Assembly (NCBI GenBank): GCA_035761045.1
Contig: DASTRU010000202.1
Location: 1 to 23,536 of the forward strand
From: DASTRU01 sp035761045
Lineage (GTDB): Bacteria; Pseudomonadota; Gammaproteobacteria; Burkholderiales; Burkholderiaceae_E
DNA length: 23,536 nt
Direction: 5' to 3'
Shown: in pieces, positions 7,669 to 17,241 of the stretch
Position numbering within the stretch: position 1 is the first letter of the stretch
Layout: the number at the start of each line of letters is the position of its first letter
Notes under the pieces: model-generated
What the model was told of the DNA's origin: nothing
Databases searched by the model: none
What the model saw: only the letters and a program-made list of their open reading frames with translations
Translations under genes and position numbers: made by a program

Positions 7669-7706
7669 CGAAAAGCAATCGGCGGCGGCCTACTTCAGCA
7701 ACCACA

Positions 7707-7724
7707 GTGCCGCGATCGCGGCAC
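7707..7724. repeat. 18 bp perfect palindrome in divergent promoter region
   Basis: GTGCCGCGATCGCGGCAC is its own reverse complement and is centred on GCGATCGC. It lies about 81 bases upstream of the cyclase start and 129 bases upstream of the acnA start. A dimeric regulator site is the simplest reading. Confidence 0.6.
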
Positions 7725-7756
7725 CGCAACACCTAGGTAAAGTCTGCTTGCCTCAG

Positions 7757-7770
7757 GTCTTATATAAGAC
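7757..7770. promoter_or_regulatory. 14 bp palindrome GTCTTATATAAGAC, candidate operator of acnA
   Basis: This is a perfect palindrome, followed at once by ATAAGATAT so that ATAAGA is repeated in tandem (7764-7777 region). It overlaps the weak acnA promoter candidate, which is where a repressor or activator of a TCA-cycle gene would be expected. The AT-rich dyad shape is typical of GntR-type sites; the actual regulator is not visible in the window. Confidence 0.55.
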
Positions 7771-7852
7771 ATAAGATATCGAGGACTTTTTCATGCACCC
7801 GCGCCGCCCGCCCGCGCCTCTTTAAAATCCCGCGCTTCCCAAGGAGAACCGC

Positions 7853-10552
<2,700 letters not shown>

Positions 10553-10573
10553 TCGATTGAACGCCTGGTGAAT

Positions 10574-10604
10574 AAAAAACAGCCGCTGATGCGGCTGTTT
10601 TTTT
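10574..10604. terminator. Bidirectional rho-independent terminator, acnA / ftsB
   Basis: A run of six A and the arm ACAGCCGC pair with GCGGCTGT and a run of T across a TGAT loop. Read on either strand, the stem is followed by at least six T. It sits between the convergent acnA and ftsB genes and should stop both transcripts. Confidence 0.93.
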
Positions 10605-10630
10605 AATTAGATGACGAATCGCGGGAAGAA

Positions 10631-10936
10631 CTATTGGCGGGTTGCGGGTGGAGCTTTTGTCGACGCCCCATCCAACACCTGCACGAAAATCTCGTCGCCC
10701 TTCACCATCCCCAATTCAAACCGCGCGCGCTCTTCGATCGCGGCCGTGCCATCGCGCAAGTCTTTCACCTCGCCTTCAAGCGCGGCGTTGCGCGCACGCA
10801 GTTCGGTATTGACGGTGCGCTGCGCCTCGAGCTTTCGTTCACGCTCCCATACCTTCAACCACCCGCCTTCGCCGAACCATAACGGCCATTGCAATCCGAC
10901 AGCGAGTAATGCGAGAACGATAGCGACGAGGCGCAT
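10631..10936 (-). CDS. ftsB: Cell division protein FtsB
   Basis: The protein has 101 residues from the ATG at 10936-10934 (MRLVAIVLALLAVGLQWPLW). It has one N-terminal transmembrane helix (about residues 2-18), then a Leu/Glu/Arg-rich coiled coil (about 28-70) and ARFELGMVKGDEIFVQVL. This is the standard FtsB layout: a bitopic periplasmic protein that forms the FtsQ-FtsL-FtsB divisome subcomplex. A TTG six bases further upstream is in frame but has no better ribosome site. It begins 13 bases after the eno stop, the eno-ftsB arrangement common in beta- and gammaproteobacteria, and ends at the shared terminator. The function call rests on architecture and position, since FtsB sequences are poorly conserved. 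Confidence 0.92.
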   Translation of the reverse strand: MRLVAIVLALLAVGLQWPLWFGEGGWLKVWERERKLEAQRTVNTELRARNAALEGEVKDLRDGTAAIEERARFELGMVKGDEIFVQVLDGASTKAPPATRQ

Positions 10937-10949
10937 AAACAAAAACTAA

Positions 10950-12233
10950 TTAACCGAGGTTATAAAACGCGTCGCGGCCCGGATAGCTTGCAACATCGCC
11001 TAAGTCTTCTTCGATGCGCAGCAATTGGTTGTACTTCGCGACACGGTCCGAGCGCGACATCGAACCGGTCTTGATTTGCAATGCATTGGTACCCACCGCA
11101 ATGTCGGCGATCGTCGCGTCCTCAGTTTCGCCTGAACGGTGCGAAACCACAGCGGTGTAATTCGCACGCTTGGCCATCTCGATTGCGGCAAACGTCTCAG
11201 TCAACGTACCAATTTGATTGATCTTGATAAGAATCGAGTTGGCAACGCCTTGTTGAATGCCTTCGCGAAGGATCTTGGTATTGGTCACGAATAAATCGTC
11301 GCCGACCAATTGCACGCTGTCGCCTAAGCGTTCGGTCAAGTGCTTCCAACCAGCCCAATCGTTTTCGGCCATGCCGTCTTCGATCGTGATGATGGGGTAC
11401 TTCTCGCACCAGGTGGACAACATCGACGTCCAGTCTTGCGCGCTCAGCACCAGGCCTTCGCCTTCGAGGTGGTATTTGCCGTCCTTGTAAAACTCGCTGG
11501 ACGCGCAGTCCAAGCCGAGGGCTACTTGCGTGCCTGGCTCGTAGCCCGCTTTCTCGATCGCTTCGAGAATGATCTTGATCGCGTCTTCGTGTGACTTAAG
11601 CGAGGGCGCGAATCCACCTTCATCGCCGACCGCCGTATTCAAACCGCGGTCATGCAGCGTCTTCTTCAACGCATGAAACACCTCGGCGCCGGTACGCACG
11701 GCTTCGCGAAAATTTTTCGCGCCGATCGGCAGAATCATGAACTCTTGCAAGTCGAGGTTGTTATCGGCATGCGCGCCGCCGTTGATGATGTTCATCATCG
11801 GCACCGGCAGCGACATCGCGCCTGAACCGCCGAAGTAGCGATACAACGGCAACCCGCTTTCCTCGGCCGCCGCTTTAGCCACCGCCATCGATACGGCGAG
11901 CAATGCGTTCGCACCCAAGCGCGATTTGTTTTCCGTGCCATCGAGGTCGATCAACGTGCGATCGAGAAACGCTTGCTCGGCCGCGTCCAAGCCCATCACG
12001 GCTTCGGAAATTTCGGTGTTGATGTTCTCGACCGCCTTGAGCACGCCTCTGCCTAAGTAGCGTGATTTATCGCCGTCGCGAAGCTCGATCGCTTCGCGCG
12101 AGCCGGTGGACGCGCCAGACGGCACGGCCGCGCGGCCCATGGCGCCAGACTCAAGCAATACATCGCATTCGACGGTGGGATTGCCGCGGCTATCAATTAC
12201 TTCGCGGCCGATGATATCGACGATCGAGGACAC
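10950..12233 (-). CDS. eno: Enolase
   Basis: The protein has 427 residues. It interconverts 2-phosphoglycerate and phosphoenolpyruvate in glycolysis and gluconeogenesis and is often a degradosome component. Visible motifs are the N-terminal VIDSRGNPTVE, GAVPSGASTG-type loop (AAVPSGASTGSREA), GDEGGFAPS, ITIEDGMAENDW, the LVGDDLFVTN metal segment and SHRSGETED near the C-terminus. The start is GTG at 12233-12231, with AAGGA six bases upstream; no nearby ATG in frame is better placed. It follows kdsA after a 113-base gap containing a perfect hairpin and precedes ftsB by 13 bases. The product of this enzyme, PEP, is a substrate of KdsA encoded next door, as is usual for this gene order. Confidence 0.98.
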   Translation of the reverse strand: MSSIVDIIGREVIDSRGNPTVECDVLLESGAMGRAAVPSGASTGSREAIELRDGDKSRYLGRGVLKAVENINTEISEAVMGLDAAEQAFLDRTLIDLDGTENKSRLGANALLAVSMAVAKAAAEESGLPLYRYFGGSGAMSLPVPMMNIINGGAHADNNLDLQEFMILPIGAKNFREAVRTGAEVFHALKKTLHDRGLNTAVGDEGGFAPSLKSHEDAIKIILEAIEKAGYEPGTQVALGLDCASSEFYKDGKYHLEGEGLVLSAQDWTSMLSTWCEKYPIITIEDGMAENDWAGWKHLTERLGDSVQLVGDDLFVTNTKILREGIQQGVANSILIKINQIGTLTETFAAIEMAKRANYTAVVSHRSGETEDATIADIAVGTNALQIKTGSMSRSDRVAKYNQLLRIEEDLGDVASYPGRDAFYNLG

Positions 12234-12305
12234 AGGATTTCCTTAATGAGGATGAAGAAAAAGAAGCTGGTAATACTTGTGCGGCGCGCTTATGCAGGAT
12301 TTACG

Positions 12306-12326
12306 CCTGCCTAAGTTTTAGGCAGG
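12306..12326. other. Perfect 9 bp stem-loop between kdsA and eno
   Basis: CCTGCCTAA and TTAGGCAGG are separated by GTT. The element lies 21 bases after the kdsA stop on the minus strand and is not followed by a T-run. A processing or stabilising hairpin, or a weak attenuator, is more likely than a strong terminator. Confidence 0.5.
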
Positions 12327-12346
12327 GGGCGCGTTGTTATTCCGCG

Positions 12347-13228
12347 TTAAAACGAGGCTTCGAGAAAGCCTCCACGCTTGGTCAGCGCGTCGAGGCCGGC
12401 CAGCGTTTCGAGTAATTCGCGCATTTTGTTGAGCGGCACGGCGTTCGGCCCATCGCTCTTGGCATTCGCTGGATCGGGATGCGTTTCCATGAACAAACCC
12501 GCGATGCCAACCGCCACCGCCGCGCGCGCCAATACCGGCACGAACTCGCGTTGTCCGCCCGAGCTTGTGCCCTGCCCGCCCGGCAATTGAACCGAGTGCG
12601 TCGCATCGAACACCACCGGGCAATTCGTCTCGCGCATGATGGCGAGCGAACGCATATCGGACACTAAGTTGTTGTAGCCAAAGCTCGCGCCGCGCTCGCA
12701 CACCATGATGTTGCGGCCATCGCCGCCCGCCTCGATCGCGGCCTCGCGCGCTTTATCGACCACGTTTTTCATATCGGTCGGCGCGAGGAACTGACCCTTC
12801 TTGATATTGACTGGCTTGCCCGCGCTTGCCGCCGCGCGAATGAAATTGGTTTGGCGGCATAAGAACGCGGGCGTTTGCAATACATCGACCACGGCCGCGA
12901 CCGGCGCGATTTCTTCCGTCTCGTGCACGTCGGTCAATACGGGTACGCCAATTTGTCGCTTCACTTCCGACAAAATCTTCAACCCGTTATCCATGCCGAG
13001 ACCGCGAAAACTCTTACCCGAACTGCGGTTGGCTTTGTCGTAACTCGATTTGTAGATGAACGGAATATTGAGCGCCGACGTGATTTCCTTTAGCCGGCCC
13101 GCCGTGTCGATGGCAAGTTCGAGCGACTCGATCACGCACGGCCCGGCGATTAAAAACATCGGCCGATCAAGACCGGCTTCGAAATGACATAAGGCGATCG
13201 TGCCGGGCTGCGTGACTTTGGCATCCAT
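12347..13228 (-). CDS. kdsA: 3-deoxy-D-manno-octulosonate 8-phosphate synthase (KDO8P synthase)
   Basis: The protein has 293 residues. It condenses PEP with arabinose 5-phosphate to Kdo8P for lipopolysaccharide inner core synthesis in the cytoplasm. Motifs are FLIAGPCVIES, KSSYDKANRSS, FRGLGMDNGL, LTDVHE, CERGASFGYNNLVSDMRSL and FDATHSVQLPGG. The residue after Pro in IAGPC is Cys (C31) where metal-independent enzymes such as that of Escherichia coli have Asn, so this is probably a metal-dependent KDO8P synthase. The ATG has TAGGAG nine bases upstream and starts 15 bases after the pyrG stop. It could be confused with DAHP synthase, but the KANRSS and Kdo-type segments favour KdsA. Confidence 0.96.
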   Translation of the reverse strand: MDAKVTQPGTIALCHFEAGLDRPMFLIAGPCVIESLELAIDTAGRLKEITSALNIPFIYKSSYDKANRSSGKSFRGLGMDNGLKILSEVKRQIGVPVLTDVHETEEIAPVAAVVDVLQTPAFLCRQTNFIRAAASAGKPVNIKKGQFLAPTDMKNVVDKAREAAIEAGGDGRNIMVCERGASFGYNNLVSDMRSLAIMRETNCPVVFDATHSVQLPGGQGTSSGGQREFVPVLARAAVAVGIAGLFMETHPDPANAKSDGPNAVPLNKMRELLETLAGLDALTKRGGFLEASF

Positions 13229-13243
13229 CGAATAAAACTCCTA

Positions 13244-14926
13244 TCAAGCGACGGCTTTCACCGCTTTCAACGGTGCGCCTTTCGTGGCGGTTTGATGCGC
13301 GAGCGCCGCGCGCACGAAGGCTTTGAACAAGGGATGTCCGTCGCGCGGCGTACTCGTGAATTCCGGATGAAACTGCACGCCGATGAAAAACGGATGCTCG
13401 GTACGCGGCAGTTCCATGATTTCGCACAGCCCTTCGCGCGGCGTGATCGCCGAAATCACCACCCCAGCTTTTTCAATGCGTTCGAGGTAATGATTGTTTG
13501 CTTCGTAGCGATGACGATGGCGTTCATTGACTTCGGCGCCGTAAATCTCGCGGGCGAGCGAGCCTTCCTTCGTGGGCACGCGTTGCGCGCCTAAGCGCAT
13601 CGTGCCGCCGAGATCGGAATTCGCATCGCGCTTTTCGACCTTGCCATCGCGGTCTTGCCATTCGTCGATCAATGCGATGACCGGATGCGGCGTATCAAGA
13701 TCAAACTCGGTCGAGTTCGCGCCTTCGAGCCCGCAAAGATCGCGCGCGATTTCAATCATCGCGATCTGCATGCCAAGGCAAATACCTAAGTACGGCACTT
13801 TGTGTTCGCGCGCGTAACGCGCCGCCGCGATCTTGCCTTCCACGCCGCGCTTGCCAAAGCCGCCCGGCACCAAGATCGCGTCGTAACGCGCAAGGCTTTC
13901 GGTGCCCTTGGACTCGATTTCCTCCGAGTCGATGTACTCGACGACCACCTTGGTCCGTGTATGAATGCCCGCGTGCGTCAGCGCTTCGGTCAGCGACTTA
14001 TACGACTCGGTCAAGTCCACATACTTACCGACCATGCCGATCGTGACTTGATGCTCGGGGTTCTCAAGCGCCTCGACCAATCGGTTCCACGCAAGCAAAT
14101 TAGCCGGACGCGCGGAAATACCTAAGGTCCAGCACAAAATATCGTCGAGCTTTTGAGCGTGCAGCATCGCCGGAATCTTGTAGATGCTGTCGGCGTCCCA
14201 CACGCTGATCACCGCGTCTAGCGGTACGTTGCTAAACAGGCTGATCTTGGCGCGATCGTCTTCGGGAATGGGTCGGTCCGCACGGCACAACAACATCGTT
14301 GGCGAAATGCCAATCTCGCGCAGCTTTTGCACGCTGTGTTGCGTCGGCTTGGTTTTGAGCTCGCCCGCGCTTGCGATGTAAGGCACGAGCGTTAGATGCA
14401 CGAAGGCCGCGCCACCACGCCCAAGTCGCAAACTCATTTGCCGCGCGGCTTCCAAGAACGGCAGCGATTCAATATCGCCCACCGTGCCGCCGATTTCAAC
14501 GATGGCGATGTCCGCTTGGCCGTCCCACGCGGCACGCGCGCCGCGCTCGATGCACTCTTGAATCTCGTTGGTGACGTGCGGAATCACCTGCACCGTCTTG
14601 CCGAGATACTCGCCACGCCGTTCCTTGCGGATCACGGACTCGTAGATTTGCCCGGTCGTGAAGTTGTTGACCTTGCGCATCTTGGCACTGATGAAGCGCT
14701 CGTAATGCCCGAGGTCTAGATCGGTCTCCGCGCCGTCTTCGGTCACGAATACTTCACCGTGTTGAAACGGCGACATCGTGCCCGGATCGACGTTGATGTA
14801 CGGATCGAGCTTGAGAAGAGTGACTTTGAGTCCGCGCGATTCGAGGATCGCGGCGAGGGAAGCGGCCGCGATGCCTTTACCTAACGAAGACACCACGCCA
14901 CCGGTGACGAATACAAATTTGGTCAT
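13244..14926 (-). CDS. pyrG: CTP synthase
   Basis: The protein has 560 residues from MTKFVFVTGGVVSSLGKG. The open frame extends about 32 codons further but without homology, and GAGG lies five bases before the chosen ATG. The N-terminal amidoligase domain has the P-loop SSLGKGI and the UTP-site region PYINVDPGTMSPFQHGEVFV. The C-terminal glutamine amidotransferase domain has nucleophile Cys in YLGICLGMQ (about residue 383) and the His/Glu pair in GVQFHPEF (about 520). It makes CTP from UTP, ATP and glutamine. It heads the pyrG-kdsA-eno-ftsB run. A perfect TATAAT (14949-14954, minus strand) lies just upstream, giving a short leader of about 16 bases. Confidence 0.98.
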   Translation of the reverse strand: MTKFVFVTGGVVSSLGKGIAAASLAAILESRGLKVTLLKLDPYINVDPGTMSPFQHGEVFVTEDGAETDLDLGHYERFISAKMRKVNNFTTGQIYESVIRKERRGEYLGKTVQVIPHVTNEIQECIERGARAAWDGQADIAIVEIGGTVGDIESLPFLEAARQMSLRLGRGGAAFVHLTLVPYIASAGELKTKPTQHSVQKLREIGISPTMLLCRADRPIPEDDRAKISLFSNVPLDAVISVWDADSIYKIPAMLHAQKLDDILCWTLGISARPANLLAWNRLVEALENPEHQVTIGMVGKYVDLTESYKSLTEALTHAGIHTRTKVVVEYIDSEEIESKGTESLARYDAILVPGGFGKRGVEGKIAAARYAREHKVPYLGICLGMQIAMIEIARDLCGLEGANSTEFDLDTPHPVIALIDEWQDRDGKVEKRDANSDLGGTMRLGAQRVPTKEGSLAREIYGAEVNERHRHRYEANNHYLERIEKAGVVISAITPREGLCEIMELPRTEHPFFIGVQFHPEFTSTPRDGHPLFKAFVRAALAHQTATKGAPLKAVKAVA

Positions 14927-14945
14927 GAAGGCCTCACCGGAAAGC

Positions 14946-14994
14946 CGAATTATACGGGCAGGCGACGAGGCGTCGGCGGCGCGGCCATAATTCG
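14946..14994. promoter_or_regulatory. Divergent pyrG / DUF1624 promoter region with inverted repeat
   Basis: CGAATTAT (14946-14953) and ATAATTCG (14987-14994) form an inverted repeat with a 33-base spacer. The left arm contains TATAAT on the minus strand (14949-14954), a good -10 for pyrG. The right arm contains CATAAT on the plus strand (14986-14991), a good -10 for the DUF1624 gene. The symmetry may therefore be two outward -10 elements rather than an operator. No TTGACA-like -35 is evident. Confidence 0.55.
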
Positions 14995-14999
14995 TCGCC

Positions 15000-15764
15000 A
15001 TGGCATCCACTTCGCATTCCACTCAGCCCGCCTCCATGCCACGATTTGGCGGCGTCGACGCGCTGCGCGGTTTCGCGGTCGCGATGATGATCGCCTACCA
15101 CTTGTGCTACGACCTTACGTGGTTCGGCTACGCGAATTGGCGATTGCTCGACGATATTCGTTGGATCGTTTGGCGCAACGTGATCGTCACCACGTTTTTA
15201 TTCGTCGTTGGCTTATCGCTTGCGCTACGCGGCGCGCTCAGGGCGAGCGAGCGCGCATTTTGGATGCGTTGGTTGCAAATCGCGGGGGCCGCGGCGCTCG
15301 TCAGTGTCGTCACTTGGGTGCAGTTTGGTCCGCGTTTCGTGTACTTCGGCATCTTGCATTTCATCGCGGCGGCGCTGTTGATTGGTCGGCTTTTAAGGCC
15401 TCTTGGCATATGGAACGCGGTGCTCGGCGGCATCGCGATCGTCGCCGGCGTGTCGTGGTCCGATCCATCGTTCACGCCGCGTACGTTGAATTGGATCGGC
15501 TTTTCTCCGACCAAACCGCTTACCGAAGATTACGTGCCGTTATTCCCGTGGCTCGGCGTGGTGTTGTGTGGTCTTGCGTTCGGCCACGCATGGCGGCGTC
15601 GACGATTTACCGCGGTTCCAGGCCTAACGGCCTTGCATGACGCGCTGCCCGCGTTTGTCCAGCATGTTCTGCGTTTTTTAGGGCGTTACAGCTTGTCGAT
15701 CTACCTCGTGCATCAACCAATATTGATGGGCGTGTTGTGGCTCGCGAAGCACGCCACGGGTTAA
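15000..15764 (+). CDS. DUF1624 / heparan-alpha-glucosaminide N-acetyltransferase-like membrane protein
   Basis: The protein has 254 residues and is strongly hydrophobic, with about six to seven predicted membrane helices. The opening RFGGVDALRGFAVAMMIAYH, then LCYDLTWFG, carries the Arg-Gly and His typical of DUF1624 and related acyltransferases. The end has FLGRYSLSIYLVHQPILMG, also typical. Related proteins move acyl groups across a membrane to sugar acceptors, but the substrate of bacterial DUF1624 members is not established. It diverges from pyrG. No Shine-Dalgarno precedes the ATG, and CATAAT ends only eight bases before it, so the message may be leaderless. An internal ATG at 15036 is an alternative start. 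The stop is 4 bases from the stop of the convergent aldehyde dehydrogenase. Confidence 0.85.
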   Translation: MASTSHSTQPASMPRFGGVDALRGFAVAMMIAYHLCYDLTWFGYANWRLLDDIRWIVWRNVIVTTFLFVVGLSLALRGALRASERAFWMRWLQIAGAAALVSVVTWVQFGPRFVYFGILHFIAAALLIGRLLRPLGIWNAVLGGIAIVAGVSWSDPSFTPRTLNWIGFSPTKPLTEDYVPLFPWLGVVLCGLAFGHAWRRRRFTAVPGLTALHDALPAFVQHVLRFLGRYSLSIYLVHQPILMGVLWLAKHATG

Positions 15765-15768
15765 ATGA

Positions 15769-17181
15769 TTAAAAGCGCTTTATCCATTCCAGTACACGCT
15801 GAGTTCGCTCGCTCCATGGTGGATTGAACCAGCTCAACGCATTCCAACGCGATTGAATGAAAACGGGTTTGAGCTTGCTAAACGTATCGAACCCCCAACG
15901 GCCGTGGTAATGCCCCATGCCCGACGGGCCGATGCCGCCAAACGGCAAGCCTTCTTGCGCGACGTGGATCAAAGTGTCGTTCACCGCCACGCCACCAGCA
16001 TGCGTGACGCGCAAGGCATGTTCGGTACGCCGTCGATCGTGATCGAACCAGTACAACGCCAACGGGCGCGGACGACGGCGGATATACGACAACGCATCCT
16101 CCACCCGCTCATAGGCGATGACTGGAAGAACGGGGCCAAAAATTTCCTCGCGCATCAACGCGCTGTTGGACGGCGCGTCGAACACCAACAGTGGCGCGAG
16201 GCGATGCGTCGAATCGTCACGCACGGGCCCGGCGAATAACGGTTCGATGCGCGCGCCTTGTCGAACGACATCGTCGATCAATTGCGTTAGACGCTCGTAA
16301 TGATGCTGGTCGATGACGCTGCAATAGTCGCGCTGATTTAGCCCGCTCGGATACATCCGTTGCGCCTGCGTGCGACACGCCGATGCGAAATTGTTTAACT
16401 CATTGCGTGGCACGACTACGTAATCGGGCGCGATGCATGTTTGCCCGGCGTTTATCAATTTGCCAAACACGATGCGCTCTGCCGCCTTGTCAAGCGAATA
16501 GCCAGGCGCGATCACGCACGGCGACTTTCCGCCAAGTTCAAGCGTGACGGGAGTGAGATTCGCCGACGCCGCGCGCATCACCTTGCGTCCAACACGAGTC
16601 GACCCGGTAAACAAGAGATGGTCGAAAGGCAAACGCGTGAAGGCGCTTGCCACGTCCACGTCACCGTGCACGACGGCGACCTCGTCGGGCGAAAAACGCC
16701 GCTTGATCAACTCATCGAATACGCGCGCGAATTCGGGCGTGCGCTCGGACAATTTGACGAGCGCGCGATTTCCCGCCGCCAAGGCCGCCACCAGCGGCGC
16801 GAAGCAAAGAAACAACGGGTAATTCCAGGGCACCATGATGCCCACCACGCCAAGCGGCTGCGGCATTACGCACGATCGCGCGGGCCAAAACCATCGCGAT
16901 GTCGTGGCGCGACGCGCACGCATCCATGAACGTCCGTAGCGCAACGCCTGCTTCACGCTTTGCACGCTCGGCAACACCTCGACCAATTGCGTTTCGGTTT
17001 GCGAGCGATGACCGAAATCGTGCGCGATCGCCATGGCGATTTCCGCGTCGTGCTCGCGCAAAAGCTCGCCTAAGCGTTCCAGACGATCGCGCCGCTTCGG
17101 CCATGTGGGAAACGGTTCGCGCGCATACGCACGACGTTGAATTTCGAACAGCGCGACCAGCGGCGAAACGAATGCATCCAT
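15769..17181 (-). CDS. Coniferyl-aldehyde-dehydrogenase-like aldehyde dehydrogenase
   Basis: The protein has 470 residues of the aldehyde dehydrogenase superfamily. Motifs are VMVPWNYPLF-type (GIMVPWNYPLFL), the Rossmann FTGSTRVGRKVM, catalytic-base region LELGGKSPC and nucleophile Cys in NAGQTCIAPDY, then EEIFGPVLP and LPFGGIGPSGMGHYHG. The length, the Pro-rich ending (FNPPWSERTQ) and the FALDH/class 3-like layout fit coniferyl aldehyde dehydrogenase (CalB), which oxidises aromatic or long-chain aldehydes with NAD(P). It could equally act on fatty aldehydes. No clear ribosome site precedes the ATG. The gene follows the aceB terminator by a few bases and so probably has its own promoter. It converges on the DUF1624 gene with no room for a terminator between them. 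Confidence 0.9.
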   Translation of the reverse strand: MDAFVSPLVALFEIQRRAYAREPFPTWPKRRDRLERLGELLREHDAEIAMAIAHDFGHRSQTETQLVEVLPSVQSVKQALRYGRSWMRARRATTSRWFWPARSCVMPQPLGVVGIMVPWNYPLFLCFAPLVAALAAGNRALVKLSERTPEFARVFDELIKRRFSPDEVAVVHGDVDVASAFTRLPFDHLLFTGSTRVGRKVMRAASANLTPVTLELGGKSPCVIAPGYSLDKAAERIVFGKLINAGQTCIAPDYVVVPRNELNNFASACRTQAQRMYPSGLNQRDYCSVIDQHHYERLTQLIDDVVRQGARIEPLFAGPVRDDSTHRLAPLLVFDAPSNSALMREEIFGPVLPVIAYERVEDALSYIRRRPRPLALYWFDHDRRRTEHALRVTHAGGVAVNDTLIHVAQEGLPFGGIGPSGMGHYHGRWGFDTFSKLKPVFIQSRWNALSWFNPPWSERTQRVLEWIKRF

Positions 17182-17195
17182 GAAGTCGTAGACAT

Positions 17196-17219
17196 AAAAA
17201 AGGCCGCCGAAGCAGCCTT
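17196..17219 (-). terminator. Rho-independent terminator after aceB
   Basis: On the minus strand AAGGCTGC and GCGGCCTT pair across TTCG, with one A-C mismatch, and are followed by a run of six T. It lies 23 bases beyond the malate synthase stop and just before the aldehyde dehydrogenase start. Confidence 0.88.
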
Positions 17220-17241
17220 AGCTTTTTAGATTACGAAGCGT

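Larger units (their letters stand above)
7627..7852. promoter_or_regulatory. Divergent intergenic region between the biosynthetic operon and acnA
   Basis: This 226 bp stretch must contain promoters for both directions. It holds three dyads, listed separately, and the AAGGAG ribosome site of acnA at 7841-7846. A weak plus-strand promoter for acnA can be drawn as TTGCCT (7748-7753), 18 bases, TAAGAT (7772-7777). No convincing minus-strand promoter stood out. No open frame with a plausible ribosome site for a short peptide was noticed here. Confidence 0.6.

Noticed and set aside
7627..7852. Short RiPP precursor peptide gene upstream of the YcaO operon
   Set aside because: No short frame with a ribosome site and a leader/core-like composition was found; the stretch is occupied by dyads and promoter-like sequence.
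12306..12326. Rho-independent terminator between kdsA and eno
   Set aside because: The stem is perfect but no T-run follows on either strand, so I list it only as a hairpin.
14927..15022. Longer CTP synthase start
   Set aside because: The extra residues have no homology to PyrG and cross the TATAAT promoter and the DUF1624 start; the ATG at 14926 has a ribosome site.
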